Source: Rhodococcus sp. Leaf247 (GTDB lineage Bacteria; Actinomycetota; Actinomycetes; Mycobacteriales; Mycobacteriaceae). Taken from it: DNA of 64,000 bases. The DNA is taken from contig NZ_LMRP01000002.1 of the NCBI RefSeq assembly GCF_001426185.1, positions 874,423 through 938,422 of the forward strand. The letters run 5' to 3'. The notes beneath the pieces are model-generated. The model was given only the letters and a program-made list of their open reading frames with translations. It searched no databases and was not told the origin of the DNA. Shown in pieces: positions 1 to 7,787 of this stretch; position 1 is the stretch's first letter, and every line of letters starts with the position of its first letter. The translations under genes were made by a program, and so were the position numbers.

Positions 1-1
1 G

Positions 2-91
2 TGGCGCTTCAACTCCATGCCGACCCTGGCGAACAACCGCCTAATCCGCGACCGACGTACGTCCGTCACGGTTCTCCGTTTCGCCGCCTAG
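2..91 (+). CDS. C-terminal end of an unidentified gene (partial)
   Basis: An open frame enters from the left edge and stops at TAG 89-91, giving 29 codons that end in VTVLRFAA. The tail is basic and reads like ordinary coding sequence (PTLANNRLIRDR), and the next gene starts only 27 bp later on the same strand. The fragment is too short to identify. A longer open frame also crosses the region in frame 1, but that is an arginine-rich shadow of the methyltransferase. Confidence is limited by length. Confidence 0.4.
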   Translation, partial: WRFNSMPTLANNRLIRDRRTSVTVLRFAA

Positions 92-118
92 CACCGGCAG
101 GCTCTACAGTCAGCATCC

Positions 119-889
119 GTGCCCTCGTCCTCCGTCACCGCCGCACTGGCTCGACGAGCGACGCTGGGGCGTTCACTGGGGCTCGTCTCGGACTTCCGCT
201 TCGAGCAGAGCGACCCGGCCAGGTTCTACGGCGCCCTCGCCGACGACACGGCGCGGTTGATCGACGAGCTGTGGACCGGGGCCGCCGATCGGTCTCTCGC
301 CGGCTGCACCGTGCTCGACGTCGGGGGTGGCCCCGGCTACTTCGCCGATGCGTTCGCCGCTGCCGGCGCGACCTACGTCTCGGTCGAACCCGATGCGTCG
401 GAGATGCATGCCGCGGGCCTCGACGCCCGTGGCTCCGTACGCGGATCCGGCACAGCCCTCCCCATACGATCCGACAGCGTGGACATCTGCCTGTCCTCCA
501 ACGTCGCCGAGCACGTGCGCGAACCGTGGGTGATGGCGGACGAGATGCTCCGAGTGACCGCACCGGGTGGGCTCGTCGTGCTGTCGTACACGATGTGGTG
601 GGGACCCTTCGGGGGTCACGAAACCGGTCCGTGGCACATCTTCGGGGGCGAGCGCGCGGCCCGACGCTATCGACGCGTCCACGGCAAGGAACCGAAGAAC
701 CGGTTCGGCACATCACTGTTCCCGATCCGCGCCTCGGACGGATTGCGTTGGGCAACAACGACTACCGAGGGAACGCTGCTGGCAGCGTTCCCTCGGTATC
801 ACCCACGATGGGCGTGGTGGTGCGTCCGCGTTCCCTGGTTCCGCGAGATCGCCGTCAGCAACCTCGTTCTGGTCCTGCGCCCGCACTGA
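119..889 (+). CDS. Class I SAM-dependent methyltransferase (Rv0224c-like)
   Basis: 256 aa from a GTG start. Residues 64-75 carry the SAM-binding motif I (VLDVGGGPGYF), followed by the acidic end of strand beta2 (VSVEPD). Motif IV-like sequence is DICLSSNVAEH, and LRVTAPGGLVVLSY is the post-motif typical of Methyltransf_11/25 proteins. The C-terminus FPRYHPRWAWW and SNLVLVL closely match my recollection of M. tuberculosis Rv0224c, and the length is the same (about 254 aa). The substrate is unknown. In mycobacteria the gene lies in a cell-envelope biosynthesis neighbourhood, so a lipid or glycan substrate is a reasonable inference. No convincing Shine-Dalgarno was seen before the GTG. A perfect 36-nt palindrome lies inside the 3' part of the gene (separate entry). 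Confidence 0.85.
   Translation: MPSSSVTAALARRATLGRSLGLVSDFRFEQSDPARFYGALADDTARLIDELWTGAADRSLAGCTVLDVGGGPGYFADAFAAAGATYVSVEPDASEMHAAGLDARGSVRGSGTALPIRSDSVDICLSSNVAEHVREPWVMADEMLRVTAPGGLVVLSYTMWWGPFGGHETGPWHIFGGERAARRYRRVHGKEPKNRFGTSLFPIRASDGLRWATTTTEGTLLAAFPRYHPRWAWWCVRVPWFREIAVSNLVLVLRPH
763..798. repeat. Perfect 17-bp inverted repeat inside a coding sequence
   Basis: Bases 763-779 (TACCGAGGGAACGCTGC) are exactly complementary to 782-798, with a 2-nt gap. The element lies wholly within the methyltransferase gene and encodes part of the segment between the Rossmann core and the conserved FPRYHPRW motif. The right arm encodes conserved residues, while the left arm encodes the variable stretch before them. 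No T-run follows, so it is not a canonical terminator. Confidence 0.85.
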
Positions 890-913
890 CGGACCGCCGT
901 TAGGGTGGGAACG

Positions 914-1828
914 ATGACGACCTCGACCAGGCCCGTGCTCGCCCTCGACATCGGGGGGACCAAATTCACCGCCGCCATGGTCGGTCCGGACGGTCGCCCG
1001 CAGAACCCCGTCGTGGTGCCGACGCCCACCGAAAACGTCTGGGCCGCATGCGAAGAGCTGCTCCTGCAGGTCGCGACCGCAGCCGGCGTCGAGTTCGACG
1101 ACATCGAGGCGGTGGGGATCGCGTCGGCGGGTCCGGTGGATGTCGTGGCCGGGACGGTGGGCCCGATCAACATCGCCGAATGGTACGAGGGGTTCGCTCT
1201 CGTCGACGCGGTCCGCTCGGTACTACCGAAGGCCACGGTCACGTTGGCACTCGACGGCGCGTGCGCCGCGCTGGCCGAACACCGTTTCGGCGCAGCGCAA
1301 CACGCGGAGAACCTGCTAGGCATGGTGGTGTCCACCGGCATCGGCGGCGGACTGGTCCTGGGCGGGCGCATCGTGTCCGGTCGGAGCGGGAACGCCGGGC
1401 ACGTCGGTCACATCGTCGTCCCCGGGTCCATCGAACCGTGCACGTGCGGCGGCGTGGGATGTGTCGAGACGGTCGCGAGCGGACCCAATTCGGTCCGGTG
1501 GGCGCGGGAGAACGGGTGGACGGGAACCACCGGTATCGAACTGGCGGCCGCCGCTCGTGACGCCGAGCCGGTGGCAGTGGCAGCGCTCCAGCGCGCGGGC
1601 GTGGCCATCGGTCAGGCAGTGGCGTCGGCCGCGGCCCTGCTGGACATCGAGACGGCCGTCATCGGTGGGGGCTTCAGCGCGGCGGGTCCCGCGCTGTGGA
1701 ACCCCATCCGGGAGACGGTGGCACTGCATGCCCGGCTGGACTTCCTGCGCGGCTTCACCGTGGTGCCGGCCGCACTGGGCGCACTGGGAACTCTGACGGG
1801 CGCAGCGGCGCTGGTGACAGACGCCTGA
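914..1828 (+). CDS. ROK-family sugar kinase, NanK-like motif variant
   Basis: 304 aa from ATG 914; an in-frame GTG lies at 905, but GGTGGGA at 904-910 fits the ATG. The N-terminus has the ATP phosphate-binding motif LDIGGTKF. The ROK zinc motif is complete (CTCGGVGCVE), and ASGP follows. The usual glucokinase ExGH histidine motif reads HVGH (residues near NAGHVGHIVV). I recall that form from N-acetylmannosamine kinase (NanK) rather than glucokinases. The protein should phosphorylate a hexose or amino sugar with ATP in the cytoplasm, but the substrate is not settled. It lies 24 bp after the methyltransferase on the same strand and ends in a strong terminator hairpin shared with pckG. Confidence 0.85.
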   Translation: MTTSTRPVLALDIGGTKFTAAMVGPDGRPQNPVVVPTPTENVWAACEELLLQVATAAGVEFDDIEAVGIASAGPVDVVAGTVGPINIAEWYEGFALVDAVRSVLPKATVTLALDGACAALAEHRFGAAQHAENLLGMVVSTGIGGGLVLGGRIVSGRSGNAGHVGHIVVPGSIEPCTCGGVGCVETVASGPNSVRWARENGWTGTTGIELAAAARDAEPVAVAALQRAGVAIGQAVASAAALLDIETAVIGGGFSAAGPALWNPIRETVALHARLDFLRGFTVVPAALGALGTLTGAAALVTDA

Positions 1829-1860
1829 CGCCCGCCCCCGGGAATCGGGAGCGGGCGTCA
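1826..1860. terminator. Bidirectional hairpin between ROK kinase and pckG
   Basis: TGACGCCCGC (1826-1835) pairs perfectly with GCGGGCGTCA (1851-1860), and an inner CCCG/CGGG pairing extends the stem. The left arm includes the ROK stop codon. It sits between two convergent genes, which suits termination from both sides. There is no long U-tract, as is usual in actinobacteria. Confidence 0.75.
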
Positions 1861-1872
1861 GGTAGGGGGGAT

Positions 1873-3702
1873 CTAGGCGTTCAGGCGCTGCTTGAGGGCC
1901 TCGAACTCGTCCTTGATGCCGGTGGGCAGCTTCTCGCCGACGAAGTCGAACCACTCCTCGATCAGCGGGATCTCCTTCTTCCACTCGTCGACGTTCACCG
2001 CGAGCGCCTCGGCGACGTCCGCGGCCGCCACGTCGAGTCCCTCGATGTCCAGGGCGTCCGCCGTCGGCACGACGCCGACCGGCGTGTCCACACCGGCAGC
2101 CTTGTGCTCGATGCGCTCGACGATCCACTTGAGCACGCGGGAGTTCTCACCGAATCCGGGCCACAGGAAACGCTTGTCGTCGCCGCGGCGGAACCAGTTG
2201 ACGTAGAACACCTTCGGGAGCTTCGACTCGTCGGCGTTCTTGCCCAGGTCGATCCAGTGCTGGAAGTAGTCGCCCACGTTGTAGCCGAGGAACGGCAGCA
2301 TCGCCATCGGGTCGCGTCGGATGTCGCCGACGGTGCCCTCGGCCGCGGCCGTCTGCTCGGAACCGACGGTGGCGCCCATGAAGACGCCGTGCTGCCAGTC
2401 GCGCGCCTCGGTCACCAGGGGGACCGTGGTCTTGCGTCGACCACCGAAGAGGATGGCCGAGATGGGCACGCCCCGGGGGTCGTCCCACTCCGGTGCCATC
2501 GAGGGGCACTGGGACATGGGAACGCAGTACCGCGAGTTGGGGTGTGCGGCCTTGGTGTCGGACTCCGGCGTCCACTCCTTGCCGGTCCAGTCGATCAGGT
2601 GCTGGGGGTCGCCCTCGAGGCCTTCCCACCAGACGTCACCGTCGTCCGTCTGCGCGACGTTGGTGAACACCGCGTTGCCCTGGTCGATGGTGCGCATCGC
2701 ATTGGGGTTGGAGTCCCAGTTGGTGCCGGGTGCGACACCGAAGAAGCCGAATTCCGGGTTGACGGCGTAGAGGCGACCGTCCTTGCCGAAGCGCATCCAG
2801 GCGATGTCGTCGCCCACGGTCTCGGCGCGCCACCCCGGAATGGTGGGCTGGATCATCGCGAGGTTGGTCTTGCCGCACGCGGACGGGAAGGCCGCGGCGA
2901 TGTAGTACGCCTTGTCCTCGGGGGAGATCAGCTTGAGGATCAGCATGTGCTCGGCCAGCCAGCCCTCGTCGTGGGCCATGGCCGACGCGATGCGCAGCGA
3001 GTAGCACTTCTTGCCCAGCAGAGCGTTGCCGCCGTAGCCCGAGCCGTAGCTCCAGATCTCACGATCCTCGGGGAAGTGCGAGATGTACTTGGTGTCGTTG
3101 CAGGGCCACGGGACGTCCTGCTGGCCCTCGTCGAGCGGTGCGCCCAGCGAGTGCAGAGCCTTGACGAAGAATCCGTCGTCGCCCAGCTTCTCCAGCACTG
3201 CGGCACCCATGCGGGTCATCACGCGCATGGAGACCACGACGTACTCGGAGTCGGTGATCTCGACGCCCAGCTTGGGATCGTCCGCATCGAGCGGGCCCAT
3301 GCAGAACGGGATCACGTACATCGTGCGGCCTCGCATGCACCCGCGGTACAGCTCGCGCATGGTGCTGCGCATCTCGTCCGGAGCCATCCAGTTGTTGGTG
3401 GGGCCGGCGTCGATCTCGCGGTGCGAGCAGATGTAGGTGCGCGACTCGACACGCGCCACGTCCGACGGGTCGGAGTTGCCCAGGAACGAGTTCGGCTTCT
3501 TGTCCGCGTTCAAGCGGGTGAAGGTGCCGGCGTCGACGAGCTGGTCGGTGAGGCGGCTCCATTCGGCGTCCGAGCCGTCCGCGAAGACGATGCTGTCGGG
3601 CTGAGTCAGCTCCGCTACCTCGCGTACCCAGGCCAGCAAGCCGGCGTGCGTGGTGGGGGGCGTGCCGTCGGTTCCGTTGAGACCCGGAATGGTCGCGGTC
3701 AT
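1873..3702 (-). CDS. pckG: Phosphoenolpyruvate carboxykinase (GTP)
   Basis: 609 aa. It converts oxaloacetate plus GTP to PEP, GDP and CO2, linking the TCA cycle to gluconeogenesis in the cytoplasm. The start was set at the ATG preceding TATIPGLNG because AGGAGA lies just upstream (about 3707-3712); the open frame continues 19 codons further but has no such site. Family hallmarks are the phosphate-binding loop with the reactive cysteine ([12 protein letters not shown]), the metal-site region [22 protein letters not shown] and [12 protein letters not shown]. The sequence is near-collinear with M. tuberculosis PckA (606 aa) as I recall it, and the position close to trmB and mmpL3 is the mycobacterial one. 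It converges on the ROK kinase. Confidence 0.97.
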   Translation of the reverse strand: MTATIPGLNGTDGTPPTTHAGLLAWVREVAELTQPDSIVFADGSDAEWSRLTDQLVDAGTFTRLNADKKPNSFLGNSDPSDVARVESRTYICSHREIDAGPTNNWMAPDEMRSTMRELYRGCMRGRTMYVIPFCMGPLDADDPKLGVEITDSEYVVVSMRVMTRMGAAVLEKLGDDGFFVKALHSLGAPLDEGQQDVPWPCNDTKYISHFPEDREIWSYGSGYGGNALLGKKCYSLRIASAMAHDEGWLAEHMLILKLISPEDKAYYIAAAFPSACGKTNLAMIQPTIPGWRAETVGDDIAWMRFGKDGRLYAVNPEFGFFGVAPGTNWDSNPNAMRTIDQGNAVFTNVAQTDDGDVWWEGLEGDPQHLIDWTGKEWTPESDTKAAHPNSRYCVPMSQCPSMAPEWDDPRGVPISAILFGGRRKTTVPLVTEARDWQHGVFMGATVGSEQTAAAEGTVGDIRRDPMAMLPFLGYNVGDYFQHWIDLGKNADESKLPKVFYVNWFRRGDDKRFLWPGFGENSRVLKWIVERIEHKAAGVDTPVGVVPTADALDIEGLDVAAADVAEALAVNVDEWKKEIPLIEEWFDFVGEKLPTGIKDEFEALKQRLNA

Positions 3703-3881
3703 CTTGTCTCCTGGGGGTGCTGCAGGAACCGATCCGTCCGATGCCTGTGGACGAGTCATGTGTTCCAGTGGGCGGGCTCCTCCCGTGACCAGCGATCGAC
3801 GGATCGCAGGGCCTCGAGTGTCCTGGACCTAGAGGTTAACGCCGTGATCTTCGGCCGGGGCACTCGGGGCATGTCCGGTCT

Positions 3882-3933
3882 GTCACAAAACCGATTCAGT
3901 GACCTGGCCGTAAAGCGCACTATGTCAGGACAT
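3882..3933. promoter_or_regulatory. Possible operators upstream of pckG
   Basis: The 246-bp gap between pckG and the next minus-strand gene holds two dyads: GTCAC (3882-3886) with GTGAC (3899-3903), and the perfect ATGTC-AG-GACAT at 3922-3933. Either could bind a regulator of pckG. No convincing -35/-10 pair was recognised for the minus strand, so this is only a candidate. Nothing else was seen in the gap. Confidence 0.3.
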
Positions 3934-3948
3934 TTGGAGTCACGTCGG

Positions 3949-4263
3949 TCACAACGAGCCGCGTTCCGTCGCCCGCCACGACTCGTCCGCGGGGTCCTCC
4001 GAGTCGGACGTGAGCACCCACGCGACATAGTCGCCGTCCGCATCGATCTCGGTCACACGGTCGAGGTGACCGTCCGCGTCCACGTCGGACCAGACCACCG
4101 TTCCGGCCCCGCCACCTCCGTGCGTCACGACGGTGTCGAAGATGCCGTCGCCGTCGGTGTCGATGTCCGGAAGGAACATGTCCTCGGACCCGAGCGGTCC
4201 GCAGTCGGCCACCCCTGCATCGAACGTCCCCGACCACTCGACCACGCGGCCCCCTTCCGTCAT
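3949..4263 (-). CDS. Small acidic protein with Asp-rich EF-loop-like segments
   Basis: 104 aa, not recognised as a named family. It contains DIDTDGDGIFD, DVDADGHLD and EIDADGD. These resemble calcium-binding loops of the dockerin/EF-hand kind, so metal binding is possible but unproven. There is no signal peptide or membrane segment from this start, so it is predicted cytoplasmic. The ATG overlaps the stop of the upstream gene as ATGA, indicating translational coupling, so it is the last gene of a three-gene operon read towards pckG. Two short tryptophan-containing strands (VVEWSGT, TVVWSDVD) alternate with the acidic loops. Confidence 0.7.
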   Translation of the reverse strand: MTEGGRVVEWSGTFDAGVADCGPLGSEDMFLPDIDTDGDGIFDTVVTHGGGGAGTVVWSDVDADGHLDRVTEIDADGDYVAWVLTSDSEDPADESWRATERGSL

Positions 4264-5591
4264 CCGTTCTCGTGCTTCGACGCACGCGGTCGGTCGTCGG
4301 TTCCCCGTTCCAGGATCTCGAGGTCTCGCTGATACGCGGCCGCACGGGACGCGGCACGCGACGACACGTCACGGATCTCGGCGTCGACGTCCGCGAGCGC
4401 CGCATCGCGTCGTGCGGCGCGGTCCCGAGCGCGGGACACCGCGAGGTCGGCAGCCGACGCGTCGGCGGCGAGGATCCGGGATGCGACGTCCCGTTCCCAC
4501 GTGGCGGCAGCATCGGCGACCACCTCGATCGCCCACCGGCGGTGCCGAGCGCGAGACGACGCCGTCGCTCGCGTACCGACGACCGCGGTGGCCATGGACA
4601 CCGCGCCGAGGACGGCGATCACCGACGCAGGCAGCCCTCCCACCGACATCGCCCACGCCCCCGCTCGCCCCACACCGGCACCGGCCGACGCGCCGACGAT
4701 GCCCGCCAGCACGTCCTCCGACGTCCACCGGCCTCCCGGTGGCGCCGGCTGATCGGTGGACGAGCCGCTCGCCGTGGTGTCCGTCGTGACCGCACCCCGC
4801 CTACCGAACGCAGCGTCGACCTCGGCGGTCAGCCGCGCGGACGCGGCATCGATCTCCTCCATGACACGAGCCGGGATCTGTCGAAGGTCGGCGCAGCGAG
4901 CGGACGCTACCGCCTCCGACACGCGGGCTGCAGTCTCTCGACGATGCACTCCCACCCGGTGAGCCAGCTCGATGCGCAGCTCCCCGCTCGACGTCCGTCC
5001 GTCACCGGTGCCGGCGTCGACGAGGACGCGGCGGCGGCGTTCGCGCAGCACTGCAATCTCGGCGGCACCGGTGTCGGCTCGCGCCGTGGCCGCCAGTGCC
5101 GACCGAGCCGACGCGACGGCGTCGGCACGCAGCAGTCGGTCGACCTCGGCGTCGTCGATGCGTCCGACCGCTCGCTCCACCGTCTCGACGAGCGCGGACG
5201 GTCCGTCCACCGACGGCACGACGACAGGTGCGGACGCGCACCGCGGCGCCAGGGCGGCGACGGCGGACCGTATCCGTGCGGCCTGCTCGTGGTCGGCCGC
5301 CGGCACCAGGACGACGATCGGCAGATCCAGCGGGACAGCTCGCACCGACTCGATCAGGGCCCGGCCCGCCGGCAGATCCGTATCGAGCAGAACGATCACG
5401 GCTGCCGCAGACGTCACCGGGACGATCGCCCAGCCCGCACCTTCTACTGCACGCCGGACGTCCCGCTCGCTCATCCCCGGGGCGGACAGCACTGCGACGA
5501 CACCGGATCGGGCGCGCGGCCGGGACAGTCTGTCCAGAGCGTCGGGACTCCACCTGCCGATCACTCGCTGCATGTCCGCCGGCAGCGTCAC
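4260..5591 (-). CDS. Alanine-rich protein with paired hydrophobic segments (Rv0210-like position)
   Basis: 443 aa from a GTG whose GTGA overlaps the stop of the upstream P-loop gene; ATG 5573 is the alternative. The N-terminal third looks like an alpha/beta domain (VVAVLSAPGMS, VIVLLDTDLPAG, LPIVVLVPAADHE) without a P-loop. The middle is a long charged, probably coiled-coil region. A hydrophobic pair follows (DVLAGIVGASAGAGVG and ASVIAVLGAVSMATAVV), then a second helical stretch. A GTPase-like fold plus helices and a hydrophobic hairpin recalls bacterial dynamin-like proteins, but this is inference. The position between pckA and trmB corresponds to M. tuberculosis Rv0210, as I recall. Confidence 0.75.
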   Translation of the reverse strand: MTLPADMQRVIGRWSPDALDRLSRPRARSGVVAVLSAPGMSERDVRRAVEGAGWAIVPVTSAAAVIVLLDTDLPAGRALIESVRAVPLDLPIVVLVPAADHEQAARIRSAVAALAPRCASAPVVVPSVDGPSALVETVERAVGRIDDAEVDRLLRADAVASARSALAATARADTGAAEIAVLRERRRRVLVDAGTGDGRTSSGELRIELAHRVGVHRRETAARVSEAVASARCADLRQIPARVMEEIDAASARLTAEVDAAFGRRGAVTTDTTASGSSTDQPAPPGGRWTSEDVLAGIVGASAGAGVGRAGAWAMSVGGLPASVIAVLGAVSMATAVVGTRATASSRARHRRWAIEVVADAAATWERDVASRILAADASAADLAVSRARDRAARRDAALADVDAEIRDVSSRAASRAAAYQRDLEILERGTDDRPRASKHENG

Positions 5592-6163
5592 GATCCGTTC
5601 CGCAGCGTGGACGCAGCAGCGGAGCGGAGAAACGTCTCCACGGCCGGACGCGTGTCCGGACGCGCCGCCGCGACACGTTCGAGGTCGCGGAGCAGTGTCG
5701 TGTCCCGACGACGGCGCGCCCGCTCCCGCGCGTCGACACACCAGTGCCGCACGGCGGTGACGTCGTCGGCGGGCACCACGGGGACGTCGACACTCAGTGA
5801 GGCCACGTAGGCACGCGGGTCGGTCTCGAGGTCCAGCCGTCCCGCCACGACGAGAGTGTCGAGCCCCGCGCGTGACGACAGAGCCCGACGGTCGGCCGGG
5901 GTGACGGTCCTCGCGACGACATGTACGAGAACGTCCTGGTCGAGGACCGGGTCGGCCGCCCCTGGTGTATCGACGCCGCGCACCTCCTGCACACCGTCGA
6001 GCTGCTCCACCAGCGCGGACTTTCCGACTCCCGCGCGACCGGACACCCCCGCCGTTACCGGTGATCCCCACGTGGCGACGACGCGCCGGAGTTCCTCGTC
6101 GTCGCACTGTCTCGTCAGCTGTTCCACAGCGCTCGCGAGCGCGTCCGTACTGGTCCCCGGCAT
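5588..6163 (-). CDS. Small P-loop GTPase-like protein (Rv0209-like position)
   Basis: 191 aa from ATG 6163; GGGGGA lies a few bases upstream. GRAGVGKS at residues 42-49 is a clear Walker A/G1 motif, and DTPG shortly after fits a G3 (DxxG) motif. VVAGRLDLE stands where NKxD would be expected, so base specificity is uncertain. A nucleotide-binding regulatory role is likely, and no membrane segment is visible. It is the first gene of a tightly coupled operon with the larger membrane-associated protein (GTGA overlap) and the Asp-rich small protein (ATGA overlap). It is divergent from trmB across a 132-bp gap. It may work as a complex with its downstream partner. Confidence 0.75.
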   Translation of the reverse strand: MPGTSTDALASAVEQLTRQCDDEELRRVVATWGSPVTAGVSGRAGVGKSALVEQLDGVQEVRGVDTPGAADPVLDQDVLVHVVARTVTPADRRALSSRAGLDTLVVAGRLDLETDPRAYVASLSVDVPVVPADDVTAVRHWCVDARERARRRRDTTLLRDLERVAAARPDTRPAVETFLRSAAASTLRNGS

Positions 6164-6295
6164 CCTTCGTCCCCCGATTCGGCGATGCGATCGTGCGATT
6201 CTCCCATGCACGTCGGGTGTCCCGATGATCCCGAGTCTCGACCTGAAGTCGAGACCCTGCTGTCCCAGAACGAGTCCATGGGAGACAATGGACCA

Positions 6296-7063
6296 ATGAC
6301 CGACCCTGACGCCGTGGACACAGTGCCCGGTCGAGGCCTGTACGACGGCGCCGCCGAGGGTGGTTCGAGGCTCTATCCGCGAGTCACGAGTTTCCGATCG
6401 CGCCGTGGTGCGCTCACCGAGCCCCAGCAGGCGTCGTGGGATCGCATGTGGCCCGTCATCGGCCGTGACGTGGCCGACGAGCCGCTCGATCCACAGTCCT
6501 GGTTCGGTCGATCCGCACCGGTGGTTCTCGAGATCGGGTCCGGCACCGGCACCGCCGCGCTGGCTATGGCCTCGCGCGAACCGCAGGTCGATCTGATCGC
6601 CGTGGAGGTCTACCGGCCCGGCATCGCGCAGACCGTCCAGGGCATCGAGCGGGACGGACTCACCAACCTCCGCATCCTGCGCGGCGACGCCGCCGACGTG
6701 CTGGAGAACATGGTCTCCCCCGCCTCGGTCGCGGGGATCCGCGTGTTCTTCCCGGATCCGTGGCCGAAGGCTCGCCACCACAAGCGCCGCTTCCTCAAGG
6801 CGGAGACGTTCGCGCTGATGGCGGACCGTCTCGAGCCCGGCGGAATCCTGCACGTCGCCACCGATCACGCGGACTACGCCGAGTGGATAGAAGAGGTCGG
6901 CGACGCCGAGCCCGCTCTGACGCGGCTGCCCTTCGATGCCGAACGACGTACCGTCGAGGGGTCCTCCCTGTCCGTGGACCGTCCGGTGACGAAGTTCGAA
7001 GGTAAGGCACAGCAGGTCGGACGTCCGACGAACGAATTCGTCTGGATCAGGCCGGGCCGATGA
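6296..7063 (+). CDS. trmB: tRNA (guanine-N7-)-methyltransferase
   Basis: 255 aa. It methylates G46 in the variable loop of tRNAs with SAM. LEIGSGTGTAALAMA is the SAM motif, and FFPDPWPKARHHKRR is the TrmB signature. ATDH and TKFEGKA further support the family. ATG 6296 was chosen with GGAG at 6281-6284 upstream; an earlier ATG at 6278 is in frame. The order trmB - NYN gene - mmpL3 is that of mycobacteria (Rv0208c-Rv0206c). All three lie on the same strand with short gaps, so they are probably co-transcribed. Confidence 0.95.
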   Translation: MTDPDAVDTVPGRGLYDGAAEGGSRLYPRVTSFRSRRGALTEPQQASWDRMWPVIGRDVADEPLDPQSWFGRSAPVVLEIGSGTGTAALAMASREPQVDLIAVEVYRPGIAQTVQGIERDGLTNLRILRGDAADVLENMVSPASVAGIRVFFPDPWPKARHHKRRFLKAETFALMADRLEPGGILHVATDHADYAEWIEEVGDAEPALTRLPFDAERRTVEGSSLSVDRPVTKFEGKAQQVGRPTNEFVWIRPGR

Positions 7064-7094
7064 GCACGCGACGAGGAAGCGAGAACACACTCCG

Positions 7095-7787
7095 ATGAGC
7101 GTGGACGACCAGAGCCCCACGGGCGCCGTGCTCGACGTGTCCGGTGATTCTCGCCATACCAAGCGCGTTCTGCTGGTGTGGGACGCACCCAACCTCGACA
7201 TGGGACTCGGCGCCATTCTCGGCGGCCGACCCACCGCCGCGTACCGGCCACGCTTCGATGCGCTGGGCCGATGGCTCCTCGGCCGTACCGCGCAGCTCTC
7301 CGTGCACCAGACCGCGACCCTCGAACCCGAGGCGACGGTGTTCACCAATATCGCCCAGGGCAGCGCCGACGTCGTTCGGCCGTGGGTGGAGGCGTTGCGT
7401 AACGTAGGTTTCGCGGTCTTCGCGAAGCCGAAGATCGACGAGGACAGCGACGTCGATTCCGACATGCTCGATCACATCGAGCTCCGCGCGGCCGATCACG
7501 GTCTGGCCGGAGTCGTGGTGGCGTCGGCGGACGGGCAGGCCTTCCGTATCCCTCTCGAGGCGATAGCGGCGACGGGTGTGCCGGTCCAGGTGATCGGGTT
7601 CCGGGAGCACGCCAGCTGGGCCGTGTCGTCCGAGACGCTCGAATTCGTCGATCTCGAGGACATCCCCGGGGTGTTCCGCGAGCCGCTGCCTCGTGTCAGC
7701 CTCGAGTCCCTGCCCGACGAGGGCGCGTGGCTGCAGCCGTTCCGTCCGCTGTCCGCCCTGCTCGTCGGGCGTCAAGGAGTGTCCTGA
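7095..7787 (+). CDS. NYN (PIN-like) domain protein (Rv0207c-like)
   Basis: 230 aa. The protein begins its domain with LLVWDAPNLDMGLG, the first acidic cluster of NYN domains. KIDEDSDVDSDMLDHIE and VVVASADGQAF supply the other conserved aspartates of a PIN-like metal-dependent nuclease fold, so RNA cleavage or processing is plausible. The substrate is unknown. It sits immediately before mmpL3; its stop codon abuts the mmpL3 GTG, suggesting coupled expression. The same gene precedes mmpL3 in mycobacteria, a conserved but unexplained association. Confidence 0.85.
   Translation: MSVDDQSPTGAVLDVSGDSRHTKRVLLVWDAPNLDMGLGAILGGRPTAAYRPRFDALGRWLLGRTAQLSVHQTATLEPEATVFTNIAQGSADVVRPWVEALRNVGFAVFAKPKIDEDSDVDSDMLDHIELRAADHGLAGVVVASADGQAFRIPLEAIAATGVPVQVIGFREHASWAVSSETLEFVDLEDIPGVFREPLPRVSLESLPDEGAWLQPFRPLSALLVGRQGVS

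Noticed and set aside
3882..3903. CRP/cAMP-receptor site upstream of pckG
   Set aside because: The GTCAC-N12-GTGAC dyad does not fit the TGTGA-N6-TCACA arrangement, so I list it only as an unassigned dyad.
1696..4332. 878-codon plus-strand open frame opposite pckG
   Set aside because: It is the antisense shadow of a highly conserved PEPCK gene, and its composition (Val/Gly/Arg/Asp-rich) is typical of mirror frames in high-GC DNA.
4260..6296. 678-codon version of the membrane-hairpin protein
   Set aside because: Its first 235 codons run antisense to, or in another frame of, the P-loop gene. The GTG at 5591 with a GTGA overlap is the sensible start.
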